Positions 53,610 to 62,530 are shown, counted from the first letter of the stretch. The stretch is DNA of 64,000 bases from Bryobacteraceae bacterium (GCA_026129905.1 JAHCHE010000009.1:124001-188000), one strand, 5' to 3'. Made by a program: numbers and translations. Notes: generated from the sequence alone by a model not told the origin.

Positions 53610-55253
53610 CTATCGCATTGGGCCGCGGCCGGGGCCAGGCTGCGGCTGGGAAGGATTCCCGCCGAAGCTGAAGCCGCCGCCCTGGGGAGTTCCGGCGCCG
53701 GATTGCGGCTGACCGCCCAGCGGGTTGCCCTGCTGGCCGCCGGCGCCCATCGCTCCGGCGGCGGCGTTCGCCGCTTTTTCCTGCTCCTTCTTCATGTCGT
53801 AGAGGAACTCCCATTCGTGGTACTTGGTGCGCTCGTTGTAGACGATGATACCGCCGGCTTCCATCTTGCTCGCCACGCCGGCAATGCCGCCGGGGATGCC
53901 CGCCATGCCGCCCGCGTTGCCCGCCTGTAAGCCGGCGAGGCCGCCCGGCCGCGGCGTGGTGAGCTGCGCCTGAATGGCTGCCAGCGCGGGATTCGCGGGG
54001 CCGCCTGGGATGCCGGGAGTTCCAGGAAAGCCAGGCATTCCGGGACCGCCCGCCATGCCGGGGCCGCCTGGATTCACCGGCATCGGCGGCGTCTGTGGAC
54101 CGGACGGCTGCTGGCCGTATGGCGGCTGGGGCTGGACGTACGGCGCGACTCCCACCATGCCCTGCGGACCGCGCGGTTGAAGCTGCATCGGCATTCGCGG
54201 CATTCCTGGACCCGCGCCCGGAATGGCGCCCGGCGCGAGGCCAAGGGGCGCATAGGGATTGGGCTGCTGCGGATAGCCGCCCATCTGTCCGGGGTACGGC
54301 TGCTGGACGGGGTACTGGGGTTGTCCGGGCGGATGCCCGGGATACGGCTGCTGGCCCGGCAGGTACGCGCCCGTCGGATAGGAGCTTTGCACAGGATATG
54401 GATATGGGGAGGGCTGGCCGGGCTGAACCGGTTGGGGCGGCATCTCCTGCGGCAATTGCTGATTCGGGTCCTGGACAAAGCCCTGGTCCGGATTGACGCC
54501 GGGCTGCGTCTCATTTTCCTGGGGCGATTCATAGGACGGGAGTTCCTGCGGCTGGAACTGCTGCTGCTGTTCGAACTGCTGCTGTTGAAGTTGCTGTTGC
54601 TGGAACTGCTGCTGTTGGAATTGTTCCTGCTGGTCGTGCGGCTGGTCGGGCGAAATGGGCGGGAAACCGCCGGGCGTGCCCTCGAACTCGCCGGCCCTGG
54701 CCGCGGGGCGGTCGCTCGCGCCGCGAAACATGTGCCCGCCCCCCTGGCCCTCCTGGCCGGGCGGCGGCCCGGTGGAACCGAAGGCGGCGCCCTCGGAAAT
54801 GAAGGTGTTTTGGGACTTCTTTTCTTCCTCTTGTTTCGGCTTATGGATCAGCGAATCGGTGTAAAAGCCGGCGTTATCGATGTGAATGAGGCGCCATTCG
54901 TCCTTGCCGGTCAGCGGATCCTTGTATTTGCGCCGCAGAAAGCGCATGTTGCTGCCCTTCTCGAGGTCGTCGAGCGACTGGGGGTAGCGCTTGTTCTTAC
55001 GGACGTAGAGCTGAATCGCCCGCTGGTACTGCTCGCCGCGGAAGATGAGGTCCTGCTCGGCCACGCGCTGCGTTTCGAACATCAGGCGGGGCATTTCCTT
55101 GTACAGCATGATGGCCACGGCGGCAGCCATGAAGAACACCAGGAGCATAGCGAAGCCGGATTCACGGCGGGCGCGCCGGGGCGAGGGTCCGAAGGATCGG
55201 ATGCCGCCGGCACGGGCCACTGGTTCTGCGCGACTCATTGGCTGTTCGTTCAT
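53610..55253 (-). CDS. pseudopilin-like protein with Gln/Pro/Gly-rich collagen-like tail
   Basis: 547 residues. A prepilin-like N-terminus (RRESGFAMLLVFFMAAAVAI, about residues 30-49) is followed by a GspG/pilin-like head, EQDLIFRGEQYQRAIQLYVR, with KYKDPLTGKDEWRLI. After about residue 140 comes low-complexity sequence: a Gln-rich run (about 204-239), a Pro/Gln/Tyr-rich part (about 245-390) and Gly-Pro-x repeats (about 394-421, GMPGFPGTPGIPGG). It ends with a short charged region and a second Gly/Gln-rich tail. It overlaps the pilP-like gene by four bases. The extended tail is unusual for a pseudopilin. Confidence 0.72.
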   Translation of the reverse strand: MNEQPMSRAEPVARAGGIRSFGPSPRRARRESGFAMLLVFFMAAAVAIMLYKEMPRLMFETQRVAEQDLIFRGEQYQRAIQLYVRKNKRYPQSLDDLEKGSNMRFLRRKYKDPLTGKDEWRLIHIDNAGFYTDSLIHKPKQEEEKKSQNTFISEGAAFGSTGPPPGQEGQGGGHMFRGASDRPAARAGEFEGTPGGFPPISPDQPHDQQEQFQQQQFQQQQLQQQQFEQQQQFQPQELPSYESPQENETQPGVNPDQGFVQDPNQQLPQEMPPQPVQPGQPSPYPYPVQSSYPTGAYLPGQQPYPGHPPGQPQYPVQQPYPGQMGGYPQQPNPYAPLGLAPGAIPGAGPGMPRMPMQLQPRGPQGMVGVAPYVQPQPPYGQQPSGPQTPPMPVNPGGPGMAGGPGMPGFPGTPGIPGGPANPALAAIQAQLTTPRPGGLAGLQAGNAGGMAGIPGGIAGVASKMEAGGIIVYNERTKYHEWEFLYDMKKEQEKAANAAAGAMGAGGQQGNPLGGQPQSGAGTPQGGGFSFGGNPSQPQPGPGRGPMR

Positions 55254-55942
55254 CCTTTATGCTCCACCAGGGCGATCGTCTGCTGATGCTGGTGCTCGGT
55301 GTCTTCCACCACGGCCGAGTTGATGCCGATCCTCACCACCTTGTAGCGCTTGCGAATCAGGTCTCCTTCCGCCGCCACGAAGATCTCGTCGCCGTCCAGG
55401 AAGAACGCCCGCCTGACGGGCGCGTCGGCCGGACTGATGAAGCCGTAGAATTTCAGGTTAATCGGCGGAGGGGGCGGCTTGACCGGTTTCGCGGGTTCCT
55501 CGGGTCCGTTGGAAGACTCGGGCTCGGCGTGGGTCTGCGCCACTTCCTTGGGGACGATCTTCGGCTCGGGCTCCGGCGGCGGGGCCGCGCCAAAATCGAA
55601 CAGGCTGCGACGGACGCCGTTGGCCTCGACGGTCCTCAGCTTGGCGAGCAGGTCCAGGCGCAGAGTGGGATCCACCTTCATCGGGTCGAGCTGATCCTCA
55701 GGCCGGCGGGGCTTCAGCGAGGGCCGGAACTCGCGTCCCGCGCGGGCCAGCGTTCGTGCGCGCGCCGCCGCCGCGGCGTCCCCGGGCGTGGGCCGGGCGA
55801 CCGGGCGGGTCTGCGGCGCGGTGGCCCGGCGCGTCGCGGGAGGGCCCTCGTCGCCGCCGAGGTTGGAGTAGATCAGATAGCCGGCCACCAGGCCCAGGCC
55901 GGCAAGGATCGCGATCCGTTTGGGGTCCGCGCCGAGGGTCAT
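55250..55942 (-). CDS. pilP: PilP-like type IV pilus inner-membrane lipoprotein/assembly protein
   Basis: 230 residues. A single N-terminal membrane segment (RIAILAGLGLVAGYLIYSNL) is followed by a disordered Pro/Ala-rich region (about 30-150) and a C-terminal beta-rich domain with INLKFYGFISPADAPVRRAF. This matches the PilP/GspC plan, in which the protein links the inner-membrane PilMNO platform to the secretin. It does not carry a clear lipobox, so PilP is assigned by position and layout. It overlaps pilO and the pseudopilin gene by four bases each. Confidence 0.65.
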   Translation of the reverse strand: MTLGADPKRIAILAGLGLVAGYLIYSNLGGDEGPPATRRATAPQTRPVARPTPGDAAAAARARTLARAGREFRPSLKPRRPEDQLDPMKVDPTLRLDLLAKLRTVEANGVRRSLFDFGAAPPPEPEPKIVPKEVAQTHAEPESSNGPEEPAKPVKPPPPPINLKFYGFISPADAPVRRAFFLDGDEIFVAAEGDLIRKRYKVVRIGINSAVVEDTEHQHQQTIALVEHKG

Positions 55943-56613
55943 GTTCCGGACCTCACCTGCCCCGACGTCGCATCCGCCGCCGTTTCCACCACGCGCGCCG
56001 CCAAGGGTTCCAGCACAAACGCGTTCATCTTGAAGTTGACCGTCAGCGATCCGGCGGAGCGTTGCGGCGAGGCCGACAACGTGTCAAGGATGAGAAAGCG
56101 CGGCGAACGGTCGAGGTGATTGATGAATTTCACGAGGTTCTCGTAAGCGCCCTCGTAGCTTACGGAAATGCTGAGCATGCTCAGCGTGTCGGAACCCTCG
56201 ATCGGCTCGAAGTTGCTGAAGGTTTGCTCCTTCTGCTGGATGCCGGCCTGCTGCGCGGCGTTCTTCAACTCGCTGACCAGCGTGGAGGAAGCGGTCCGGC
56301 GGTCCAGAAAGTACTGCTGCATGAACTGCTCGCTTTGCTGGCGGGCCTTGAGGACCTTTTGCGCGATGACTTTCAGGCGTTCGATGGACGCCTGGGTCTG
56401 ATTCACCTGCTGCCGGAGCTGCGCCACTTGCCTGTCCATCTCCTCGGCCGAGGGCGCCCAGGGTTTGAACAGGATGAGCGCCGCCACGATGTTGGCCGCC
56501 AGCAGCGCGCCGAGAACGATCCGCACCAGCACGCGCGGGTCCTTACGGACGGGCGTGAGCGCGCCCGGCGCAAGACGGCCTTTGAACCGCTTCAGACTAA
56601 AGTTCGCGGGCAT
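55939..56613 (-). CDS. pilO: type IV pilus assembly protein PilO
   Basis: 224 residues. One membrane segment (VRIVLGALLAANIVAALILF, about residues 29-48) is followed by a coiled coil (EEMDRQVAQLRQQVNQTQAS, about 55-95) and a ferredoxin-like domain (ISVSYEGAYENLVKFINHLD). This is the layout of PilO. It would form the periplasmic PilN-PilO heterodimer. The start lies inside pilN, 17 bases before its stop. Confidence 0.85.
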   Translation of the reverse strand: MPANFSLKRFKGRLAPGALTPVRKDPRVLVRIVLGALLAANIVAALILFKPWAPSAEEMDRQVAQLRQQVNQTQASIERLKVIAQKVLKARQQSEQFMQQYFLDRRTASSTLVSELKNAAQQAGIQQKEQTFSNFEPIEGSDTLSMLSISVSYEGAYENLVKFINHLDRSPRFLILDTLSASPQRSAGSLTVNFKMNAFVLEPLAARVVETAADATSGQVRSGT

Positions 56614-57184
56614 ACTTCACACTCACGCGGCAGCGGTAGAGAGGCTCGGTTTCCGTCGGCGGCAGCGAGCTGGAAAGCGCCGTGGCGCCGAACAGCCGGG
56701 ACGATTCGAGCGCCTTCAGCATGTCGATCACCGGTTCGAGCGCATCCGAGGCGACCACCAGCTCCAGAAGGATCTCGGTCGGTTGGGCCTCCTCATCGCC
56801 GCCGAATACCTGCGGGCGCACGGACATGAGCTTCACGTTGTGCGGCAGAACCTGCTCGAGGTCCTGAAACACCATGGTCCAACTGACGCCCTTGCGCTTC
56901 AGCAAATGGTTCAGAAAAATGCTGGTCTCGAGCACGGCCTCGTTTTCGGGCCGGCGGAGAAAACCCTCGAGGCGGCCCTGCTCGCCGGTAAGCTTGGAAA
57001 GCTGTTCGCGGACCTGGGCGATCTCGGCGGCCGTCTCTTTGCCGACGTCCTTTTCCAGCCAGATGAGGTACACCTGCATGGCGAACAGCGCGACCATCAC
57101 CAGGCCGAGGGCGAACGCGGCCGCGAGCAACGGCCGGTCGCGGCGGAATGGGACGCTGGCGAGATTGACCGCAATCGTTCTCAT
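56597..57184 (-). CDS. pilN: type IV pilus assembly protein PilN
   Basis: 195 residues. It begins RTIAVNLASVPFRRDRPLLA, including the N-L-A-x-x-P-F motif that contacts PilM, then a membrane segment (about 20-45) and a coiled-coil plus ferredoxin-like domain (FLNHLLKRKGVSWTMVFQDL). It anchors cytoplasmic PilM to the inner membrane. The ATG overlaps the pilM stop (ATGA). Confidence 0.88.
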   Translation of the reverse strand: MRTIAVNLASVPFRRDRPLLAAAFALGLVMVALFAMQVYLIWLEKDVGKETAAEIAQVREQLSKLTGEQGRLEGFLRRPENEAVLETSIFLNHLLKRKGVSWTMVFQDLEQVLPHNVKLMSVRPQVFGGDEEAQPTEILLELVVASDALEPVIDMLKALESSRLFGATALSSSLPPTETEPLYRCRVSVKYAREL

Positions 57185-58083
57185 ACCGCTTTGATCCTCA
57201 TCGATTCGAGATAGCCGAACAGGCCGGCGTTGGTTTCATCCGGCTCGCCGAACCGGGATTGCAGGATCTTCACGTCGACGCCCAACTCGGCCTGGCACTG
57301 GGCGGCGGCCGCCTCGGTCAAGCTTCCGAAGCCGCACAGCACCAGCTCGCTCGGCCGGGCGGCCATCTGGTCTTCGACGTAGGCAAAAGTGGGATAGAGA
57401 ACGCCCATGATTTCCTGCGGCGACAGCTCCGCCAGTTCCACGCACCGCGCCAGCTTCAAGCCCTCCCGCTCCACCGCCGAGACGGACAGGACGCCGCCGC
57501 TCAACTTGGCGACCACGCGAATGCCGCCGGTTTCGAGCAGATGCAGCGCGGCCAGGGTCGACGTGGTGACATAGCCCGGCTGGAAACCCGCCGACCGGAA
57601 GGCCGCCTCGTATCGCGCCACGATCTCCAGCGCGGCCACGGCCACCACCACCTGATATTTCTTGCCGCTGCCGCCGGCGGTCTGCACGGCGTAGCTGACG
57701 CGCGCCGAGTCCAGATCGAAGGGAATGCTTTTCTTCATCCGGTGCCGCACCAGCGGGAGCTGCTCCTCGGGCTTGGACGGAAAGGCGTCGAAGTCCAGCA
57801 CGGCGATCCGGGCGCTGTAATCGGGAAGAATCAGCGCCGCGGTGCGGCGGCGGCTCTTGCCGTTCGACGGCGCCAGCGACTGCACAAGCTGGAACAGCAT
57901 TTCGGGCCGCGCCACGTTGTCGCGCAGGGGCGAGATCAGCAGAACGTCCGGCTCCAGTGGATGAAACCCGATTTCCAGCGTTTTGGCCTGGTGCGCGTAC
58001 GCAATGCCGGCCTGCGAGATCTCGAAGGCGTAGGCCGGAGGCGGTTCCTCAACCACGCGGCGCAACTGAGCAAGAGCGTTCAT
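57181..58083 (-). CDS. pilM: type IV pilus assembly ATPase-fold protein PilM
   Basis: 300 residues with actin-like features: a phosphate-loop-like start in AFEISQAGIAYAHQ, ALILPDYSARIAVLDFDAFP in the middle and RVVAKLSGGVLSVSAVEREG in the second half. It is shorter and more divergent than the PilM of Proteobacteria. PilM forms a cytoplasmic ring that binds PilN. Its position just before pilN supports the call. Confidence 0.82.
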   Translation of the reverse strand: MNALAQLRRVVEEPPPAYAFEISQAGIAYAHQAKTLEIGFHPLEPDVLLISPLRDNVARPEMLFQLVQSLAPSNGKSRRRTAALILPDYSARIAVLDFDAFPSKPEEQLPLVRHRMKKSIPFDLDSARVSYAVQTAGGSGKKYQVVVAVAALEIVARYEAAFRSAGFQPGYVTTSTLAALHLLETGGIRVVAKLSGGVLSVSAVEREGLKLARCVELAELSPQEIMGVLYPTFAYVEDQMAARPSELVLCGFGSLTEAAAAQCQAELGVDVKILQSRFGEPDETNAGLFGYLESMRIKAV

Positions 58084-58114
58084 AGGTGCCGTGCGGGGCG
58101 GCCGGACAGGCCAG

Positions 58115-59740
58115 CTACCCTTCGATAAACGTGACTTTGTTAATCTCCTTCAGCGTGGTGACTCCGGAGCGGACCTTTTCCAGGGCCGACTCGCGCAGAA
58201 ACCTCATTCCCTCTTCCCGCGCGACTCGCTTGATCTCGGAACTGGGCCGCTTGTCGAGAATCATCTCCCGGATCCGTTCGGTGAGGTCCAACAGTTCGTG
58301 AATGGCGGTTCGGCCGCGGAACCCGGTTCCGCCGCACTCGAAACAGCCCATACCTTCATAGACGGGATACGAGCGCCAAACGTCGGGATCGAGGCCGCTT
58401 TCGAGCAGGTACGAGTCCGGATAAGTGACCTGCTGCGAACAGTGGACGCAGATCACCCTGACCAGGCGCTGCGCCAGGATGCAGTTGAGAGCCGAGACGA
58501 AATTGTACGGCTCGACCCCCATGTTCAGAAAGCGCCCGAGCACGTCCAGGACGTTGTTGGCGTGCACGGTCGTAAACACGAGGTGGCCGGTGAGGGCGGC
58601 GTTGATGGCGATCTGGGCGGTCTCCTGGTCGCGGATCTCGCCGACCATCACTTTGTCGGGGTCGTGCCGCAGGATCGAGCGCAAGCCGCGGGCGAACGTG
58701 AGGCCCTTCTTCTCGTTGACTGGAATCTGCGTGATGCCCCGGATCTGATACTCGACGGGGTCTTCGATGGTGATGATCTTGTCCTCGTCGTTCTGGATCT
58801 CGCTGAGAGCGGCGTATAGCGTGGTGGTTTTGCCGGAGCCGGTGGGACCGGTCACCAGCACCATGCCGTAGGGTTCCTTGATGTAGCGCCGGAACTTCAC
58901 CAGGTCGTCGTCGGAAAACCCCACCACCTCCAGGCTGAGGGATTTGAACTTCTCGCTCATGGATTCCTTGTCCAGAACGCGAAGCACGGCGTCCTCGCCG
59001 TAGATGGTGGGCATGATCGAGACGCGGAAGTCGATCAGGCGGGTCTTATAGCGGACGCGGAAACGGCCGTCCTGCGGGATGCGGCGCTCGGCGATGTCGA
59101 GTTCCGACATCACCTTGATGCGCGAAATGATGGTGGAATGCCAATCTTTGGCGATGGGCGGCATGGCGTAGTGGAGCACGCCGTCGATGCGGTACTTGAT
59201 GGCCACTTCCTGGTCGCGGGTCTCGATGTGGATATCGCTGGCGCGCCGCTCGAGGGCATTGAAGATGGTGGTATCCACTAGCTTAATTACGGGCGCTATA
59301 TCGCTGTCGGAGGTGAGCTTATCGATCGAGAGCGTCTCGTCCTGGCTCTCCTCGTCGGCGATGACGTCGAGCGTAAAGCCTTCGGTGACCTCTTCGAGCA
59401 CCCGCTGGGACTGCTCGGTTTTCTTGAGCAGGTCCGCGATTTGCGACAGCGTGGCCACCTTCACCTTCAAGCGCTTTTGGAGAAGGATGGAAAGCTCGTC
59501 GATCAGATTGAGGTTCCGGGGATCGGCCAGCGCAATCTCAAGTGACCCATTTTCACCGTGCAACGGGACGAAATTGTAGCGGAACATCAGGTCCACGGGG
59601 ACCGACGTGAACAGGTCGTGGTCAATGTGGACCTGCCGCAGATCGACGAACTCGCAGCGATAGCGCCTGGCCAGCGACTTGGCTTGCGCCGCTTCGTGTT
59701 CCAGATCCCTGGGAAATACCTGTTCGGTCGCCATCATCAA
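58115..59740 (-). CDS. pilB: type IV pilus/type II secretion assembly ATPase (PilB/GspE)
   Basis: 541 residues. The N-terminal MshEN-like domain (about 1-150) includes DHDLFTSVPVDLMFRYNFVP. The ATPase has Walker A GPTGSGKTTTLYAAL, Asp-box ITIEDPVEY, Walker B LRSILRHDPDKVMVGEIRD and the His-box region LTGHLVFTTVHANN. A zinc-binding set of four Cys lies in VICVHCSQQV and GMGCFECGGTG. It powers pilin extrusion. PilB is preferred over GspE because pilM, pilN and pilO follow. Confidence 0.92.
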   Translation of the reverse strand: MMMATEQVFPRDLEHEAAQAKSLARRYRCEFVDLRQVHIDHDLFTSVPVDLMFRYNFVPLHGENGSLEIALADPRNLNLIDELSILLQKRLKVKVATLSQIADLLKKTEQSQRVLEEVTEGFTLDVIADEESQDETLSIDKLTSDSDIAPVIKLVDTTIFNALERRASDIHIETRDQEVAIKYRIDGVLHYAMPPIAKDWHSTIISRIKVMSELDIAERRIPQDGRFRVRYKTRLIDFRVSIMPTIYGEDAVLRVLDKESMSEKFKSLSLEVVGFSDDDLVKFRRYIKEPYGMVLVTGPTGSGKTTTLYAALSEIQNDEDKIITIEDPVEYQIRGITQIPVNEKKGLTFARGLRSILRHDPDKVMVGEIRDQETAQIAINAALTGHLVFTTVHANNVLDVLGRFLNMGVEPYNFVSALNCILAQRLVRVICVHCSQQVTYPDSYLLESGLDPDVWRSYPVYEGMGCFECGGTGFRGRTAIHELLDLTERIREMILDKRPSSEIKRVAREEGMRFLRESALEKVRSGVTTLKEINKVTFIEG

Positions 59741-59743
59741 CCC

Positions 59744-60952
59744 CTACTTAAGAGTATCCGCCAAAGAGAAAATCGGCAGATAAAGCGCTACCAACACAAA
59801 GGCCACAAACGAACCCATGAAGATCATGATCGCCGGCTCGATCAGCGACATCGCCGCCTGCATGCGGGTGGAGACGTCCTCTTCGTAGAACTCGGCGACG
59901 CTGTTCAACATCTGAGGGAGCGCGCCGGTAGATTCGCCGACCTCGATCATGTCGATGGACAAACCGGGGAAGATGCGGGTGGCGCGCAGGGAACCCGACA
60001 GGGTCTGCCCCTCCCGGACCGTTTTTCTCACTTGATCGAGCGCCTTGCGCATCAGGCGGGATCCGACGGACTGTCCGGCGGTTTCCAGCGCCTGTACCAG
60101 CGGAATGCCTCCCAGCAGCAGCGTGCCCATGACGCGGGCCAACTGGGCCACCTGGTATTTGACCCAGATGTCGCCCATCACCGGCGTCCTGAGCTTGACC
60201 TTGTCCAGCCGCTCCTGCGCGCTATCGCGCCTGGACCACAACCGGAAGGCGAACGCCAGCGCCACGAGCGCCCCCACGCCCACCAGGATGTAGTTGCGGG
60301 CGGTGGTGCCGACGGCGATCAATAGTTGCGTGGCTGCCGGAAGGTTGGCCGACATGCTGGTGTACAATTGGGCGAAATTGGGCACGACATAGGTGATCAA
60401 AAACACGATCAGCGCGATGACAAGTACAACCAACAACGAAGGATAAAGGAGCGACAGGAGGATCTTCTTCCGGACGCCGAGGGCGAGGCGCTGGTACGTG
60501 ATGTAGCGGTCCAGCACCTCCGCCAGCGAGCCGCTTTTCTCGCCCGCCATCACCGAGGTGACATAGATCGGAGGGAAGATGCCCTGGGCGCCGAAAGCGT
60601 CCGAGAGCATCGAGCCCGTCCTCACCTCGTCGCGAACGGACCGGACGTACTTGCCCAGCTTGGGGTCCGTGAGCCGGTCGGCGAGCAGGTCGAGCGACTT
60701 CAGGATCGGCAAGCCCGCCCGCACCAGCGTGACGAACTGCTGGTTGAAGATGAGGAATTTTTCCTGGTTGAGCTTCTTCTTGCCGCCCAATCGCTTGGAC
60801 AGGCTTTGGAGTTCGCCGCGCGGCCGGATCGAGTAGACCAGGAAACCCTGCTGGGCGTATTTATCGCGGAGTTCCTGTTCCGAGCGGCCTTCGGCAACCT
60901 GCTGATGTACCGCGCCCTGGTTGTCGGCGTAGCGCAGAAGGAATTCCGCCAT
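59744..60952 (-). CDS. pilC: type IV pilus/type II secretion platform protein (PilC/GspF)
   Basis: 402 residues. Two GspF domains with three membrane segments: LSLLYPSLLVVLVIALIVFL (about 170-190), one near 210-230, and the C-terminal FMGSFVAFVLVALYLPIFSL. Conserved GspF motifs include VMAGEKSGSLAEVLDRYITY and IEVGESTGALPQMLNSVAEF. It organises the inner-membrane machine and couples to the ATPase. It is separated from pilB by three bases and follows the lolA-like gene by one base. Confidence 0.92.
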   Translation of the reverse strand: MAEFLLRYADNQGAVHQQVAEGRSEQELRDKYAQQGFLVYSIRPRGELQSLSKRLGGKKKLNQEKFLIFNQQFVTLVRAGLPILKSLDLLADRLTDPKLGKYVRSVRDEVRTGSMLSDAFGAQGIFPPIYVTSVMAGEKSGSLAEVLDRYITYQRLALGVRKKILLSLLYPSLLVVLVIALIVFLITYVVPNFAQLYTSMSANLPAATQLLIAVGTTARNYILVGVGALVALAFAFRLWSRRDSAQERLDKVKLRTPVMGDIWVKYQVAQLARVMGTLLLGGIPLVQALETAGQSVGSRLMRKALDQVRKTVREGQTLSGSLRATRIFPGLSIDMIEVGESTGALPQMLNSVAEFYEEDVSTRMQAAMSLIEPAIMIFMGSFVAFVLVALYLPIFSLADTLK

Positions 60953-60953
60953 T

Positions 60954-61604
60954 TCAATAAGCCTCGTCCTCGTCGCCCGTAATTTCGACGAATTCCGCTC
61001 CGGGCGGGGCCTGGAACTCGAAGGTCTTCGCCTGAAGCGGCGCGTTGAGCTTTTCCTCGGAGAACTGGAAGTCCATGACGGACTGGTCCTGGCTGGTGAT
61101 GACGACGCGCTTGATCCGGTATTGCGGCGTGACGACGAACTCGACCTTCTCGAAGGGGGAGCGGTCCGATTTCGGGAGGGCCACGATGTTCACGTCGTCG
61201 CCGTCCCGCCGGGCGCGGAACTCGCGGAAATCGCGCTGGAAATCCAGCCTTCCGATCAGGAAGGCCAGCGGCACGCGCATGTCGCCGCTTTCCTTGAGCG
61301 TCATCTTCTCGACGCGATTCGAGTTGGGGCTATAGAAGTAGACGAACCGGCCGTCGGAGACGAACAGCTTGCCCTCGGGGTCGCGGTACTCCCAGCGCAT
61401 TTTGCGAGGCTTGCTGAGGAACAGGTCGCCCGACTCGACGCGCGCGGGACTGCCGAGGCCCGTGTAGGTCTGCTGAAACCGCAACTGCATGGTTTTAGGG
61501 GAGTTGTACCGGTTTTCGACCCGGTTGAGAATCCGGCTGACCTCGATCGGGGCGGCAGCGGCGGCCGACGCGGTCAGGCACACTGCCAGCAAAAAGCTCC
61601 TCAC
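60954..61604 (-). CDS. lolA: outer-membrane lipoprotein carrier protein LolA-like
   Basis: 216 residues from a GTG, with a signal peptide (RSFLLAVCLTASAAAAAP). The LolA beta-barrel pattern is visible: MQLRFQQTYTGLGSPARVES, SGDLFLSKPRKMRWEYRDPE, GKLFVSDGRFVYFYSPNSNR, then VVITSQDQSVMDFQFSEEKL. LolA carries lipoproteins across the periplasm. It heads the pilus operon, and could therefore serve a pilus lipoprotein or be an independent housekeeping gene. Confidence 0.85.
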   Translation of the reverse strand: MRSFLLAVCLTASAAAAAPIEVSRILNRVENRYNSPKTMQLRFQQTYTGLGSPARVESGDLFLSKPRKMRWEYRDPEGKLFVSDGRFVYFYSPNSNRVEKMTLKESGDMRVPLAFLIGRLDFQRDFREFRARRDGDDVNIVALPKSDRSPFEKVEFVVTPQYRIKRVVITSQDQSVMDFQFSEEKLNAPLQAKTFEFQAPPGAEFVEITGDEDEAY

Positions 61605-61647
61605 ACCTATTCTGACGTCGGAGAGCGCCGATGTGTTTAAGAAACCT

Positions 61648-61926
61648 CAGGCTTAGGGGGGAGGAAGGCACAAGAGTCCACACGAGTGTGGACTCGGCGC
61701 GCTGAGAGCGCGCGCCACGCCGCCGTGGCGCAAACACTCGTGTTTGCCGCGTCGCCACTCATGGCGACGCGAGGCGGGGAACTAGACCGGCCAAGGGACA
61801 CCGAGGTTTTTCAGAACCACAGGCTTAGGGGGGAGGAAGGCGCAAGAGTCCACACGAGTGTGGACTCGGCGCGCTGAGAGCGCACGCCACGCCGCCGTGG
61901 CGCCACTCATGGCGACGCGAGGTGAC
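61648..61926. repeat. multi-hairpin repeat, copies 1 and 2
   Basis: Two tandem copies with a period of 172 bases. Copy 1 contains five short-loop inverted repeats in a row: GAGTCCACAC/GTGTGGACTC, GCGCGCT/AGCGCGC, CCACG/CGTGG, GCAAACAC/GTGTTTGC and GTCGCCA/TGGCGAC. Copy 2 lacks the GCAAACAC hairpin. A linker with GACCGGCCAAGGGACACC joins the copies. Open frames in the array change with the copy and are not conserved as proteins. Confidence 0.85.
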
Positions 61927-62033
61927 CAGGGAGGCCGCCGTCGGCGCTCTGGAACTCGCGAAATCGCTCCTCGCCGGCCGGTTGGGATTAGGGTCCTCCT
62001 GGACGAGTGTATCCCCGCAAATTCAGCGTCTCG

Positions 62034-62264
62034 TCAGCAGAGCTTCAGGAATTCCTCGGCCGTAAGTCCGGCCTGGCGCAAGATCGATTGCACTGTGCCG
62101 CGCTTCAGATCCCGGTTATGAAATGGAACCGTGACTCGAACCTCTGGTTGCCGCGGATGTTTGAGCACGTAGTGGCCGCCGCTCGAATGATGAATGAAGA
62201 AACCGCCTCGCTGAAGCGCCTGAAGAACCGCTTTTGATTTCAGGGCCGGGAGGCGTCCGGTCAT
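62034..62264 (-). CDS. hicA: type II toxin HicA
   Basis: 76 residues from the ATG at 62264. It has the double-stranded-RNA-binding-like HicA fold with KAVLQALQRGGFFIHHSSGG and the catalytic-type His in GGHYVLKHP, then VPFHNRDLKRGTVQSILRQA and GLTAEEF. HicA cleaves mRNA. Its ATG overlaps the hicB stop (ATGA), and the order is antitoxin first. Multi-hairpin repeats lie on both sides of the pair. Confidence 0.93.
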   Translation of the reverse strand: MTGRLPALKSKAVLQALQRGGFFIHHSSGGHYVLKHPRQPEVRVTVPFHNRDLKRGTVQSILRQAGLTAEEFLKLC

Positions 62265-62518
62265 GCCGCTTCCAGCGCCACGCTGATTTTGTCTTTCAGC
62301 ATCTCGCGCGGGGCGGCCGGATCGGACGGAACGGGCAGACCGTCTTTGCGCAAGCTCTCGAGATAGGCGCGAATCGCATCTCTGGCCATCTCGCGAGCCT
62401 CCTCCAGCGTGTCCCCTTCGGTCACTAAGCCCGGCAGGGCGGGACAGGTAACCACGTACCCGCCTTCCTCGGCTGGCTCGAGAAGAACGAGAAAGCTGTA
62501 TTCGACGATATGCCCCAT
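62261..62518 (-). CDS. hicB: type II antitoxin HicB
   Basis: 85 residues. The RNase H-like HicB domain reads YSFLVLLEPAEEGGYVVTCP, then LPGLVTEGDTLEEAREMARD and IRAYLESLRKDGLPVP. No C-terminal DNA-binding (RHH or HTH) domain follows, so self-repression may need another factor or the HicA complex. A sigma-70-like promoter is visible just upstream. Confidence 0.93.
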   Translation of the reverse strand: MGHIVEYSFLVLLEPAEEGGYVVTCPALPGLVTEGDTLEEAREMARDAIRAYLESLRKDGLPVPSDPAAPREMLKDKISVALEAA

Positions 62519-62530
62519 GCTGTCGCTTGT

